A DNA stretch of 64,000 nt from Cellvibrio sp. UBA7671 (GCA_002483145.1 DLHJ01000014.1:682001-746000), one strand, 5' to 3'. Shown: positions 49,524-59,556, counted from the first letter of the stretch. Numbers and translations are program-made. Notes: generated from the letters alone by a model not told the origin.

Positions 49524-51496
49524 TGTCTGCTGTGGATTTACTCATCAGCCAATTTCATTTTCTGCGCCCCTGGTGGCTGGTGGCACTCGCCCCTGTGCTC
49601 GTTGTCGCACTCTTGCTGTGGTATCAAAAACACAACGCTCGCTCATGGCAGCAAATGGTTGCACCGGAATTATTGCAGTATTTACTCGACGGCCAGACTA
49701 CCCGTATCAGACCCTGGCAACTTATCGCACTATTACTGGCATGGATTATTAGCTGCATTGCGCTCGCTGGCCCCAGCTGGGAAAAACGTCCGGTTGCCGT
49801 TGAACAAAATCAGCAAGCATTAGTGCTGTTACTCGATCTGTCACCGTCCATGATGAGTGAAGATGTAAAACCATCACGTTTGGTGCGCGCTCGGTTAAAA
49901 ATCGCCGATTTATTGCGCTTGCGAAAAGATGGTCAGACAGCATTATTGGTTTACGCGGGTGATGTTCATGTGGTTACACCGCTGACCGACGACACCGAAA
50001 CCATTAACAATATTATTCCTGCGCTGCATCCTAACATTATGCCCGCACAAGGTAGCAATACCGAAGAAGCTGTCTCTCACGCAATTCAATTATTAAAAAA
50101 CGCAGCCATCACCCAAGGTGATTTATTACTGATTACCGATGGCATCGATAAAGATGCGCAATACAACATCAGTGAGATTATGACTCGCGAAAGCCAATAC
50201 CGCTTGTCTATTCTCGGCGTCGGTGGAAATGCACCTACCCCCATACCCAGTAGCAAAGGCGGGTTTGTGCGCGACAACAAACGCAACATAGTCACCACCC
50301 AACTCAATGCGGGTGAATTGCAAAATCTCGCCAACCAAAGCCGTGGCCGCTATCGCACTTTGGCCAGCACCAGCAGTGACATAGATTATTTAATGGATTT
50401 ACCCACACCGAAAAAAGAAGAAACCCAACGGGTCGAGCGCGATTTTGATAGCTGGTACGACCGCGGCCACTGGTTAGTATTGTTACTTTTGCCCATTATT
50501 CTCTACTGCTTCCGCCGTGGGGTTTTACTCTGCTTATTCATCGTTCCGCTCACCGCTTTAACATCCAATAAAAGTTATGCGTTTGGTTGGGATGATTTGT
50601 GGAAAAACAAAAACCAGCAAGCCTACGAAAAATTGCAGCAAGAACAAGCCGCTGAAGCAGCGCAACAATTTGACCACCCGGACTGGAAAGCAAGCGCCCA
50701 GTATCGTGCGGGGGATTATGAAGAAGCCGCAAAAAACTTTGCCCAGTCCGACAATGCTGATGCTCATTACAACCGTGGCAATGCGCTAGCTAAAGCCAAC
50801 AAATTACCCGACGCAATCAAGGCCTATGATCAGGCCCTCAAGCTCAACCCTGAACTTGAGGACGCAAAGAAAAATCGCAAGCTGGTAGAAGAATTGCTCA
50901 AACAGCAGCAACAAAACCAGGATCAGCAAGACAAAGACAAAGACAAAGACGAGCAGGATCAAAAAGACCAAGATCAACAGAAACAAGACCAAGGTAATAG
51001 TGATCAGCAGAAGGACGAGCAACAACAAGATCAGCAACAGCAAGACAAAAACGATCAACAAAAACAACAGGACCAGAACAACCAGCAAGATCAGAATCAA
51101 CAACAGAATCAATCAGACCAGCAGTCACAACAGGATCAGCAATCCTCTGCTGGCCAGAACGAGCAGCAAAAACAATCTGAACAGGAAAAGTCAGACCAGG
51201 AACAATCCCAACAAGAAAAAACGGAAGAAGAACAAGCCGCTGATGCTGCGCAACGAGAACGGGAAGAACAGCAAGCCGCTGAAGAAAAAATGCAGCAGAT
51301 GCAAGCTGGTGAACCAAAAGATGATGGTTTGACAGACGAAGAACGCCAGGCAATGGAACAGTGGTTGCGCCGTATACCGGATGATCCGGGCGGCTTATTG
51401 CGTAACAAATTTAATTACGAACACTATAAACGCAATCAGGAAATACTGAATGGCGATTGGGAACCGGCCGAGAACGGAGCCGAGGATCGCTGGTAG
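49523..51496 (+). CDS. VWA-domain protein with TPR and Gln/Asp-rich linker (BatB/BatC-like fusion)
   Basis: A 657-residue protein from ATG 49523 (GGAGG upstream). It has two N-terminal membrane helices and a VWA domain with metal site DLSPSMMSED and LITDGIDKD. A third hydrophobic segment is at about residues 315-345 (WLVLLLLPIILYCFRRGVLLCLFIV). A TPR segment follows (DWKASAQYRAGDYEEAAKNFAQSDNADAHYNRGNALAKANKLPDAIKAYDQALKLNPE). Then comes a low-complexity stretch (about 459-592) made almost wholly of Gln, Asp, Lys, Asn and Glu. The end LLRNKFNYEHYKRNQE is typical of BatC-like proteins. So it fuses BatB and BatC roles. Confidence 0.9.
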   Translation: MSAVDLLISQFHFLRPWWLVALAPVLVVALLLWYQKHNARSWQQMVAPELLQYLLDGQTTRIRPWQLIALLLAWIISCIALAGPSWEKRPVAVEQNQQALVLLLDLSPSMMSEDVKPSRLVRARLKIADLLRLRKDGQTALLVYAGDVHVVTPLTDDTETINNIIPALHPNIMPAQGSNTEEAVSHAIQLLKNAAITQGDLLLITDGIDKDAQYNISEIMTRESQYRLSILGVGGNAPTPIPSSKGGFVRDNKRNIVTTQLNAGELQNLANQSRGRYRTLASTSSDIDYLMDLPTPKKEETQRVERDFDSWYDRGHWLVLLLLPIILYCFRRGVLLCLFIVPLTALTSNKSYAFGWDDLWKNKNQQAYEKLQQEQAAEAAQQFDHPDWKASAQYRAGDYEEAAKNFAQSDNADAHYNRGNALAKANKLPDAIKAYDQALKLNPELEDAKKNRKLVEELLKQQQQNQDQQDKDKDKDEQDQKDQDQQKQDQGNSDQQKDEQQQDQQQQDKNDQQKQQDQNNQQDQNQQQNQSDQQSQQDQQSSAGQNEQQKQSEQEKSDQEQSQQEKTEEEQAADAAQREREEQQAAEEKMQQMQAGEPKDDGLTDEERQAMEQWLRRIPDDPGGLLRNKFNYEHYKRNQEILNGDWEPAENGAEDRW

Positions 51497-51542
51497 CGCG
51501 CATAACTTGCTTGCGGCCACAGTAAACAACGCAACACTTTAT

Positions 51543-51614
51543 GGTACTTTTTACACAACATTTAACAGTACTTTTTACGAAACACTTAACGGTACTATTA
51601 ACGGAACAACACAA
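51543..51614. repeat. 24-bp imperfect tandem repeats between batB and batD
   Basis: Three units of 24 bp: GGTACTTTTTAC plus ACAACATTTAAC (51543-51566), AGTACTTTTTAC plus GAAACACTTAAC (51567-51590), and GGTACTATTAAC plus GGAACAACACAA (51591-51614). A fourth, weaker copy may precede at 51519-51542. The last unit runs up to the ATG of batD. Function unknown; it may affect batD expression or be a slippage product. Confidence 0.7.
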
Positions 51615-53350
51615 TGAAACAAGCTTCATTTAATTTCCAAAAATACCTCAGCCGCTGTGCAGGTTTTTTGTTAATGATTACCGGACTCAACGTCTATGCC
51701 GGCAACTTGACCGCTAGCGTTGACCGGGATGTGCTGGGACTGGAGGAAACATTTACCCTAGTCCTGCGCTATGATGAGCAAATTAATGCCACGCCGGATT
51801 ACGAACTGCTGCGCAAAGACTTTGATATTTTAAATACCCAAAGCGGCACCCAGATGAGCATTATCAATGGCAATATGGAAGCCTCTACCGAGTGGAAAAT
51901 TGCACTGGCCCCCAAACGAATTGGTAAATTACTGATTCCGTCGTTTACCATTGATGGTGCAATTAGTGATGCAATTGAAATAACGATTGAGGGCAAAAGT
52001 AAATCGCCCAAAAACACCGACAACAATGTCACTGTAGAAGTTGAAACCAGCAAAGATACCAGCTACGTACAAGAGCAAATTATTGTCACACTGCGCCTCT
52101 ATACCACCGTGGGTCTGAGTGGTGTAGACCTGCAACCACTGCAAGTTAAAGATGCATTAGTGGTCAATATCGATGAAAAACAATACCAAACCAAAATTAA
52201 TGGCCGCCCGGGTGCCGTTGTAGAAACACGCTATGCGGTATTTCCACAACAAAGTGGCGAATTAATTATTCCCAGCATGCTCTACCAGGTTTCAGTTAAT
52301 TCAGGCCAGCGCGATCTGTGGGACCGTTTTTATGGCAACAGCCAAAACAATATTTTGCGTTTACGCACCGATGAACAGCGCATCAATGTGCTGCCTGCCC
52401 CCGCATCAGTCAACGCAGGCGATTGGCTGCCCGCACTCAATGTCAGCATGAGCGAACATTGGAGCACCAGCCTCGACTCCTTAAAAATAGGTGAACCCAT
52501 TACCCGCAGCATCACCATTAAAGCGGATGGGCTAACCGCAGGGCAAATTAACCCCCTGCAATTAGCTCCCATTGATGGACTCACTTTTTATAATGACCAG
52601 GCGCAAACCGACGACCAAAAATCGGCCAATGGTGTTGAAGGTTCACGTATTGAAACCATTGCGATAGTGCCCACCAAAGCGGGGCATTTCACCTTGCCGG
52701 AAATAAAACTCAATTGGTGGGACACACAAACGAACAGCATCCGCACCGCCACCCTGCCCGCTGTTTCCCTTACTGTTGGACTTGGTGATATGACCCAACT
52801 GGCAGCACCGACGAATGAAGTTGAAGAACCCACTAGCGTGGATATCAATACCGACTTAAGCACGATTGAACCGCAGCAAACAGTTATTCAGGAAAAAGTG
52901 CCACTCTGGCTATACATCACTAATGCACTTGCATTATTAGTTGCCGCAGTTTTTGCACTGCGTTTTTGGCAAACCAAGCGTGAACTCTCAGCCATTTACG
53001 CAACAGAGCGCGATGAACTTAACGAATTAAATCAAAAAGAAACTGAAGCCTGGAATAATTTCAAGCGTACCCTGGCCGATAAAAAATTAACGGGCCTGCG
53101 CAAAGCCTTGATTAACTGGGCGCAGGTGTATTGGAAAAATGCATCCATTACCAGTCTGCAAGCAATCGCCGCACAGACACAAGATTCAGTGCTCGCAGAT
53201 GAACTGCGCAAATTGGACGAAGCGATATTTAGTGCTCACAACAGCGCACCTGACACTGAAGTACTATTGCAACTCCTGGCCAATCTACGCAAAACCAAAC
53301 ATAAAAAAACGGCCGACAACAATAAGTTGCAGCCGCTCTACAGAGTTTAA
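51614..53350 (+). CDS. BatD-like protein (oxygen tolerance family)
   Basis: A 578-residue protein of the BatD family. It has a signal peptide (residues 1-29, ending in NVYA), then Ig-like beta-sandwich domains in the periplasm (such as NLTASVDRDVLGLEETFTLVLRYDEQI and KDTSYVQEQIIVTLRLYTTVGLSGVDLQPL). Near residues 432-452 one membrane helix (VPLWLYITNALALLVAAVFALRFW) is followed by a cytoplasmic helical tail. It closes the moxR operon. BatD is thought to link the VWA proteins with periplasmic partners; its exact role is not known. Confidence 0.92.
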   Translation: MKQASFNFQKYLSRCAGFLLMITGLNVYAGNLTASVDRDVLGLEETFTLVLRYDEQINATPDYELLRKDFDILNTQSGTQMSIINGNMEASTEWKIALAPKRIGKLLIPSFTIDGAISDAIEITIEGKSKSPKNTDNNVTVEVETSKDTSYVQEQIIVTLRLYTTVGLSGVDLQPLQVKDALVVNIDEKQYQTKINGRPGAVVETRYAVFPQQSGELIIPSMLYQVSVNSGQRDLWDRFYGNSQNNILRLRTDEQRINVLPAPASVNAGDWLPALNVSMSEHWSTSLDSLKIGEPITRSITIKADGLTAGQINPLQLAPIDGLTFYNDQAQTDDQKSANGVEGSRIETIAIVPTKAGHFTLPEIKLNWWDTQTNSIRTATLPAVSLTVGLGDMTQLAAPTNEVEEPTSVDINTDLSTIEPQQTVIQEKVPLWLYITNALALLVAAVFALRFWQTKRELSAIYATERDELNELNQKETEAWNNFKRTLADKKLTGLRKALINWAQVYWKNASITSLQAIAAQTQDSVLADELRKLDEAIFSAHNSAPDTEVLLQLLANLRKTKHKKTADNNKLQPLYRV

Positions 53351-53417
53351 TAAAGACCAGATGACCGCAACTGAACTAAACAGCAGTTGCGGATTTCAGT
53401 TTCTGCCCGCTTCGGTT

Positions 53418-54221
53418 TTAATTGCGATAATACTGTAAACGATCAATCTGGCGATCAAACTGATCGAGCACATGCTCAATGCAGCGGGTCGCCAATTTAA
53501 AATAATCGCCTGCCTGGATACTCGGATGATCAACAATTAATTGGGTTTCAATGCAGCGCAAGAGCTGCTGGATTTCCACACGAGATTTATCCGGCCAGGA
53601 AGAGTCCACGCTCGATGCAATTTTATTGCGCAAGTGATTGAGTTGGATACGCAATACGCTTGAACACTCACCTTTCGCTGCTACCCCCGTACCTAATGCG
53701 CGCACCTGCCCGATATATTCGGCAATCGATAACAGATAGCGCCAATCAGTATCCATGGCATCGCCCGTTATTTTTGAAAGATGGTGGACATCAGCCACAT
53801 CGTCAATCAGGTACAACAGGTTGGCGATCAGAATATTGTGCTGCTTGAAATTTTTATCGGCATCTCCCTGCAAATAGGTTATTCCCAAGCGGGTCCAGTG
53901 GTCTACCAGGCTCGACCACTTAACATTACTGCGTATCCAATCACCAGCTTCATCAAGCTCGCCCATGATCCGCTTAATTTTTATAGCAATTTTTTCTATA
54001 TCTGGTTTTGCACCAAGATTGCCATTAATAAAACCAGTCGTTAAACCGCGATGCTGTTGCACATAGGTTAATAAAGTACGCAACAGTTTTATATATTCAA
54101 TACCTTGGGTAAACAACAGGTTCGCTTGACGTTTTTTACGGCTCAATGAAACCATTAGAAACATCAAAAAACCCACTGGAAAAGCCAATAAAATAATCAT
54201 TAGCGAAACAGGAGTTTCCAT
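53418..54221 (-). CDS. Membrane-anchored NIT-like (nitrate/nitrite sensing) domain protein
   Basis: A 267-residue protein with one N-terminal membrane helix (SLMIILLAFPVGFLMFLMVSL) followed by RKKRQ, so the rest should be cytoplasmic. The segment LLRTLLTYVQQHRGLTTGFINGNLG matches the start of NIT domains (L-Q-x-E-R-G-x-S-x-x), which fold as two four-helix bundles and sense nitrate and nitrite. The rest is helical. It starts 4 bp after the stop of a chemoreceptor gene that has no sensor domain of its own, so the two are likely partners. The family call is tentative as key arginines were judged by eye. Confidence 0.65.
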   Translation of the reverse strand: METPVSLMIILLAFPVGFLMFLMVSLSRKKRQANLLFTQGIEYIKLLRTLLTYVQQHRGLTTGFINGNLGAKPDIEKIAIKIKRIMGELDEAGDWIRSNVKWSSLVDHWTRLGITYLQGDADKNFKQHNILIANLLYLIDDVADVHHLSKITGDAMDTDWRYLLSIAEYIGQVRALGTGVAAKGECSSVLRIQLNHLRNKIASSVDSSWPDKSRVEIQQLLRCIETQLIVDHPSIQAGDYFKLATRCIEHVLDQFDRQIDRLQYYRN

Positions 54222-54225
54222 AGTG

Positions 54226-55362
54226 CTACTCCGATTGATGAGTCAATCTATGCAAGTGGTCGGCAATTTCAGCAGCTTGACCGGCGCGATAACTATTTTG
54301 ATTCGCCAAATCCGCCACTGTTTCTATATGTTTTGAAATTTCACGCGCTGCGACACTCTGTTGACCTGCAGCAACGGCAATTTCATCGATCAATCCAAAA
54401 ACATCATCGGTTGTTGTTAATATTGACTTTAAAGATTCATCTGCACTGAATACACCTTGCAATGACTTATCTGTTTTTTCTACTACGTTTTTCATACTTA
54501 CTAACACCTGCTGCATGCTCTCCTGCACACGCGCAATATTGGTTGCAATCTCACTGGCCGAACCTTGGCTGCGTACTGCCAGCGCACGCACCTCATCTGC
54601 CACCACCGCAAATCCACGCCCATGCTCACCTGCACGAGCAGCCTCAATCGCGGCGTTGAGTGCAAGCAAATTGGTTTGTCCTGCAATATCGCTGATAATT
54701 TGTGACATGGCCGTAACATTGTGCATCGACGTTCCCAACTGGCTAACACGCACTTCCGTTTCACGCGCAAGATTAGCTACTGCACTGACCTCACTACTAG
54801 CCCCCGCCAAAGCACCTCCACCGCTTTTACTATAGTCACAGGCTTTGGTTGCTGCATCGCGTGCTGCCACAATACGACTACTGATGTCATCAATGCTGTG
54901 ACTTATTTCCGTGATTGCCGCAGCGCTGGATGCCGTTGCACTGGATTGATAAGCCGCACTTTTTGAAACCTCTTTTGCATTCGCCGCCAGTTCAAATGAT
55001 GAGTGGCCCATTTCCTTTACCGCATCTTTATATTCTGCATTGCGCCTCTGCCGCGATTTGAATACCTCGATAAAAGTATCGTGCAAACTATTGAGCGGCC
55101 CAGCGACTAAACGATTCCAATCGACCAGCTCATCCTTATCGACAGCCGATAAATACTGTTTAATTCCCTCTATATCCTTAGTCACACCACCGACTACACC
55201 TAGAATCAAAATCACCACTAACAGCAGAGGCACCAGTAACCAAAAGCTGCTGCTATCCAGAAAAATAGCGCAAGCCACGAGGAGCAAATTACAAAAAATA
55301 GCTACCAATAATACCCAGGACTTTACCGAGGCAACCGCCTGCCCCAAAAAACGCACCATCAC
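54226..55362 (-). CDS. Methyl-accepting chemotaxis protein without a periplasmic sensor domain
   Basis: A 378-residue receptor. Two membrane helices near the N-terminus are joined by a loop of only a few residues ([12 protein letters not shown]), so there is no room for a periplasmic ligand domain. A short linker leads to a signalling domain with the strict hairpin tip [44 protein letters not shown]. Methylation helices are present. The next gene codes for a membrane-tethered NIT-like protein 4 bp away; signal input probably comes from it. Start ATG 55360-55362 (MMVRFLGQ). Confidence 0.92.
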   Translation of the reverse strand: MMVRFLGQAVASVKSWVLLVAIFCNLLLVACAIFLDSSSFWLLVPLLLVVILILGVVGGVTKDIEGIKQYLSAVDKDELVDWNRLVAGPLNSLHDTFIEVFKSRQRRNAEYKDAVKEMGHSSFELAANAKEVSKSAAYQSSATASSAAAITEISHSIDDISSRIVAARDAATKACDYSKSGGGALAGASSEVSAVANLARETEVRVSQLGTSMHNVTAMSQIISDIAGQTNLLALNAAIEAARAGEHGRGFAVVADEVRALAVRSQGSASEIATNIARVQESMQQVLVSMKNVVEKTDKSLQGVFSADESLKSILTTTDDVFGLIDEIAVAAGQQSVAAREISKHIETVADLANQNSYRAGQAAEIADHLHRLTHQSE

Positions 55363-55535
55363 GCAACCTCCAGCCTCACCTTACAAAACGGCATCAGACA
55401 AAAACGAGCACTCAATCAGTGCAAGGAAATTTCCCAGCCTTATCAATGCAACAAAAAGATGCACATCCCATTGCGGTTTTTTACTTATGGGTAATATCCG
55501 ACGTATATCTATCAACATTCATGCCAGACACAGGC

Positions 55536-55569
55536 AAAAAAAACGGGCATCACTTGCGCGATGCCCGTT
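55536..55569 (-). terminator. Terminator of pepN
   Basis: A 9-bp perfect stem AACGGGCAT / ATGCCCGTT. On the minus strand it is followed by a run of eight T. It lies 25 bp after the pepN stop. Confidence 0.9.
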
Positions 55570-55594
55570 CTTTGTTTTAATTATAAGATTTCAC

Positions 55595-58294
55595 TTACAC
55601 CAAACTTTTGCTCACCACTTCAAACACATCTTTGGAAAGACCTGGTGTAGCCATAATTCTTTCCAATTCGGTTTTCATCAAGCGCTGCCGATCAGGACTG
55701 TATTTTTTCCATTTAGTGAGAGGTGTTAACAAGCGTGAAGCAATTTGCGGGTTTTGTGTATTCAGCACAATGATTTGGTCGGCCAGAAACTGATACCCGG
55801 CACCTGCATCGGCATGAAAATTAATCGCATTGCCATTGCAAAAACTGGCAACCAGTGCGCGAATTTTATTGGGATTTTTTCCATCATAAGCGGCATGGGT
55901 TTGCAGTGTTTTTACTTTAGCCAGGGTATTGGGCAATACGCAGGTTGCTTGTACGCTGATCCACTGATTGACCACCAGCGATTCGTGCTGCCAGCGCTGA
56001 TAAAAATCAGCGAGCGCCACTTCTGCCAGCTGCTGTGCTAAAGGAGCCTCTGCGTTCACCAACTGGGTCAAGGCGGCTATCACGTCGGTCATATTATTGG
56101 CAGCGCGGTATTGCTGCTCGCAGGCGCGAACCACTGTCTCGTCAACCAACACCATTAAATAGCCCAATGCGACATTTTTCAAACTTCGTGCGGCAATAGC
56201 ATCGGCAGTTGCTGCATAGGGCTGTGCGTGATCATACGCCCGGTAAATACGGGCAAAATCATCGCGCAATTCGCGCGCAATCATTTTACGGATTGCAGTG
56301 CGGCTGTAATGAATTGCCTCTACATCGACAAGATCGGCCAATTCACTGAGATAGGCTTCAGATGGCAGGCTGAGCATATAAGCTACCATCGCTTTATCGA
56401 GGCTATCGTCTTGCAGCACACTGCGGTAAGCGGCAACCAAATCTACATCGAGCTGCAATGCAGCAAAGTCCTCACCGCGCTGATACGCCTCCATCGCACG
56501 ATGAATAGCTTGCAAGCCCAATTGCTGGCTCGCTTCCCAACGATTAAAACCATCGCTATCGCGGCTCATGAGCACAATCAAATCATCTCGACTGTAGTCG
56601 TAATGCAACTTCACCGGCGCAGAAAAACCACGCAATAAACTGGGCACCGGTTTTTCTTGTACGCGTTGGAATACGAAAGTTTGCTCTGCCGCTGTTAACT
56701 CCAACACTTTATGAGTGTTATCGCCAGTTTCAAAATCAGGTTCTGCATCCTTTAAATACAGCGGTAAATCCCCTGCACTACCTAACAAACCTATTGCAAC
56801 AGGAATATGGAAAGGGAGTTTTTGCTGGCACTCAGGTGTTGGTGGGCAGGATTGTTTAATAGTGAGTGAATACTCCTGTGCATCTTCATCGTAATGATCA
56901 CTAACCTGTAAACGCGGTGTGCCTGCTTGAGAATACCAACGTTTAAATTGGGTGAGGTCCCGTCCCGATGCATCGGAAAGTGCTGCGACAAAATCTTCAG
57001 TCGTCACCGCTTGTCCATCGTGACGTTCAAAATATAAATCAGTGCCTTTGCGGAAATTTTCTTTGCCGAGCAAAGTCGCCAACATACGAATTATTTCTGC
57101 ACCTTTTTCGTAGATCGTCATGGTGTAGAAATTGGAAATTTCAATATAGGATTCCGGACGAATCGGATGCGCCATAGGGCCGGCATCTTCCGCAAACTGC
57201 AAGGTGCGTAACAGGGTTACATCTTCAACGCGCTTTACGGTGCGCGAGCCCATATCGGCCGAAAATTCCGAATCGCGATAAACCGTAAAACCTTCTTTTA
57301 AACTCAACTGGAACCAATCGCGACAGGTGACACGATTGCCGCTCCAATTGTGGAAATACTCGTGTGCCACTACGCCTTCAACACGTTGAAAACCACCGTC
57401 GGTAGTCGTTTCCGGTTTTGCCAGCACACAGGAGGTATTAAAAATATTGAGGCCTTTATTTTCCATGGCTCCCATATTGAAATCATCGACCGCCACAATC
57501 ATAAAAATATTGAGATCGTATTCGCGACCATAGACTTCTTCATCCCAACGCAGGGAATTTTTGAGCGAGGTCATAGCGTGGTCGCATTTATCCAAATCCT
57601 TTGGCTCAACAAAAATTTTCAACGTGACTTCGCGCTTGGAACAGGTCGTAAATTTATCTTCAATGTGCGCAAGATCGCCTGCAACCAACGCGAACAAATA
57701 AGCCGGTTTTTTAAACGGATCATGCCAGGTTGCATAGTGGCGATTATTCTCTGCATCACCCTGGTCAATTAAATTACCGTTGGACAAAAGTACTGGGTAT
57801 TTTTTATCGGCCACAACGGTGGTTGTGAATTCGCTCATCACATCCGGGCGATCCAGATAATAGGTAATCTTGCGGAAACCTTCAGCTTCACACTGGGTGC
57901 AATACATAGTGCGCGAGCGATACAAACCCTCCAGCGATGTATTCGATTCAGGCTTGATTTTGGTAATACTAAGCAGCTTGAATTCAGCCGGCGTATTGAA
58001 AATGGTTAGACTTTCTTCGCCAAATTCGTAATCACTGCCTGTAAGAACTTTTCCATCCAGAGCGATAGAAATCAATTCCAGATCAGCGCCATGCAAGGTC
58101 AATTGTGTTGCAGGTGTAGATGCGGCAGGGTTGCGATACAAATGCAGCATCGCACTCACAATAGTTTCACCCTCATAGATTTCAAACCGCAAATCAGTCG
58201 TTTTGATGAGGTAGCCGGGAACCTGGTAATCTTTTAGGTAAATGGTTTTTGGTTGCTGTTCTTTGGCAGGCAGTGATTGTTCAACGGCAGTCAT
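55595..58294 (-). CDS. pepN: Aminopeptidase N
   Basis: An 899-residue zinc metallopeptidase of the M1 family that removes N-terminal residues from peptides in the cytoplasm. The exopeptidase motif GAMEN is at 275-279; the zinc site is HEYFH (311-315) with the third ligand Glu334 in SLKEGFTVYRDSEF. The N-terminal beta domain and the C-terminal helical superhelix (residues about 560-899) make a normal PepN layout and length. It lies 17 bp from a DUF1315 gene upstream, same strand, and ends at a strong terminator. Confidence 0.96.
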   Translation of the reverse strand: MTAVEQSLPAKEQQPKTIYLKDYQVPGYLIKTTDLRFEIYEGETIVSAMLHLYRNPAASTPATQLTLHGADLELISIALDGKVLTGSDYEFGEESLTIFNTPAEFKLLSITKIKPESNTSLEGLYRSRTMYCTQCEAEGFRKITYYLDRPDVMSEFTTTVVADKKYPVLLSNGNLIDQGDAENNRHYATWHDPFKKPAYLFALVAGDLAHIEDKFTTCSKREVTLKIFVEPKDLDKCDHAMTSLKNSLRWDEEVYGREYDLNIFMIVAVDDFNMGAMENKGLNIFNTSCVLAKPETTTDGGFQRVEGVVAHEYFHNWSGNRVTCRDWFQLSLKEGFTVYRDSEFSADMGSRTVKRVEDVTLLRTLQFAEDAGPMAHPIRPESYIEISNFYTMTIYEKGAEIIRMLATLLGKENFRKGTDLYFERHDGQAVTTEDFVAALSDASGRDLTQFKRWYSQAGTPRLQVSDHYDEDAQEYSLTIKQSCPPTPECQQKLPFHIPVAIGLLGSAGDLPLYLKDAEPDFETGDNTHKVLELTAAEQTFVFQRVQEKPVPSLLRGFSAPVKLHYDYSRDDLIVLMSRDSDGFNRWEASQQLGLQAIHRAMEAYQRGEDFAALQLDVDLVAAYRSVLQDDSLDKAMVAYMLSLPSEAYLSELADLVDVEAIHYSRTAIRKMIARELRDDFARIYRAYDHAQPYAATADAIAARSLKNVALGYLMVLVDETVVRACEQQYRAANNMTDVIAALTQLVNAEAPLAQQLAEVALADFYQRWQHESLVVNQWISVQATCVLPNTLAKVKTLQTHAAYDGKNPNKIRALVASFCNGNAINFHADAGAGYQFLADQIIVLNTQNPQIASRLLTPLTKWKKYSPDRQRLMKTELERIMATPGLSKDVFEVVSKSLV

Positions 58295-58311
58295 GGCGAA
58301 ATCCTTAAAAT

Positions 58312-58584
58312 TTATTCAACCCACTTGATCGGTTTATCTTGTGGCTCATGGTCGTGCTCATGATCGTCATCACCACAATAGGTGTGTGGTTCAGGCGGGA
58401 TATAACCAGTGTGTTGTTCGGGGGGCAGATTTTTGTGTTCATAAGCAATAACCGCTTGCATGCACAACTGGCGCTGCTCGGCTGACAACCGGTTACCATC
58501 AGGCCATTTACCCAATTCAACAGCGCGTTTTAAATTCTGGTAAATTTCCGGCGTAAGGCTGGAAAGCAATTGTTGTAAATCCAT
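58312..58584 (-). CDS. DUF1315 family protein (YeaC-like)
   Basis: About 90 residues of the DUF1315/YeaC family, from ATG 58582-58584 (MDLQQLLSSLTPEIYQNLKRAVELGKWPDG); a TTG start five codons earlier is possible. The family mark is YQNLKRAVELGKWPDGNRLSAEQRQLCMQAVIAYE. The C-terminal tail has a His/Asp/Glu-rich stretch (DDDHEHDHEPQD) that may bind metal. It precedes pepN by 17 bp and is likely co-transcribed. The role is unknown. Confidence 0.85.
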   Translation of the reverse strand: MDLQQLLSSLTPEIYQNLKRAVELGKWPDGNRLSAEQRQLCMQAVIAYEHKNLPPEQHTGYIPPEPHTYCGDDDHEHDHEPQDKPIKWVE

Positions 58585-58618
58585 AAATCTCTCACTCAAT
58601 TACGATGACATTAAACTG

Positions 58619-59473
58619 TTAACGTCGATAACGATTTCGTGTCGCAAATGCATAAATAGCACCGGCAACCAAGCCGCCCACATGTGCTGCATTGGCGACG
58701 GATCCTGAAATAAAATAATCCACAGCTCCGGTCATACATAACACCAGCCAGAAGAGCATGAAACCAATGAGTGCGGGAGGCACTGTGACAAGCGGGTGAG
58801 GAGCCAAACGTTGGCGCACGGCGATAAAACCTAACAGCGCATAAACCACACCGGACATTCCGCCAAAATTAGCGCTGCCACTCCAAACATATTGCACAAC
58901 ATTGGAAGCGACAGCAGTGATCACGAAAAATAACAAGAAGTTCCATCTACCCAGGAAAAATTCCAGGCGCCGGCCTAAATCCCACATCCATAAACTATTA
59001 AACAACACATGAAAAATACCAAAGTGTAAAAAAGCAGGGGTGAGCAACCGCCAGATTTCACCGCGCGCCAACGAATCGCTTAATGGTATATACGTATTTC
59101 CGGCAAAATCCTGAAACGTAAAATAGTGAACCCAGGATTTAGCCAGATTACTTTCAATCAGCAATGCGCCCAAACCACTGAGAATAATCAGGCAAACAAC
59201 AACCGGCACTTGTGCCGCCTGCGTCAACAACGTTGGTCCATTACCTACAGGTTGCGTATCGGCAGTTGCTGCCGGGTGCAATTCCACCTGCCCCTGCAAA
59301 TATTGATCAAGGAATTCCTGTAAAGCTGGAATCACCTCAGCATCCATGACAGACAAACATTGCTGGCCATTCTCTTCAGCTATGCGGTGCTGCAATCCGC
59401 GCTCGCGCAAATAGCCACTGAGCTCACTTAAATCCTGATCAAGCGGAAAATATTTAACAGCAATCCAGTTCAA
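58619..59473 (-). CDS. Rhomboid-family intramembrane serine protease
   Basis: A 284-residue protein. The N-terminal cytoplasmic domain (1-65, LDQDLSELSGYLRERGLQHRIAEENGQQ) resembles that of GlpG. Then six membrane helices follow. The catalytic dyad is Ser in FGGMSGVVYALLGF and His in NAAHVGGLVAGAIYAF; the L1-helix 2 region has HFGIFHVLFNSLWMWDLGRRLE, with the conserved His-Asn pair. It cuts membrane proteins within the lipid bilayer; the substrates are not known. The start overlaps no other gene, and the metallophosphoesterase lies upstream on the same strand. Confidence 0.92.
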   Translation of the reverse strand: MNWIAVKYFPLDQDLSELSGYLRERGLQHRIAEENGQQCLSVMDAEVIPALQEFLDQYLQGQVELHPAATADTQPVGNGPTLLTQAAQVPVVVCLIILSGLGALLIESNLAKSWVHYFTFQDFAGNTYIPLSDSLARGEIWRLLTPAFLHFGIFHVLFNSLWMWDLGRRLEFFLGRWNFLLFFVITAVASNVVQYVWSGSANFGGMSGVVYALLGFIAVRQRLAPHPLVTVPPALIGFMLFWLVLCMTGAVDYFISGSVANAAHVGGLVAGAIYAFATRNRYRR

Positions 59474-59556
59474 TGATGGGTTCCGGTGTAGAGGTGAGTA
59501 GTAACAGATACGAGCGTAAATGATTGGGGATCAATACCATCGGTTTGGTTCGACAC

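Noticed and set aside
50880..51300. Repetitive CAG/CAA/GAC-rich DNA that could look like a CRISPR or satellite
   Set aside because: There are no regular spacers or constant repeats, and the frame codes for a continuous Gln/Asp linker within a VWA protein.
50804..51408. Long antisense frames opposite the Gln/Asp-rich linker of BatB
   Set aside because: They arise from low-complexity codon repeats on the plus strand and give leucine/valine or serine/cysteine runs without sense.
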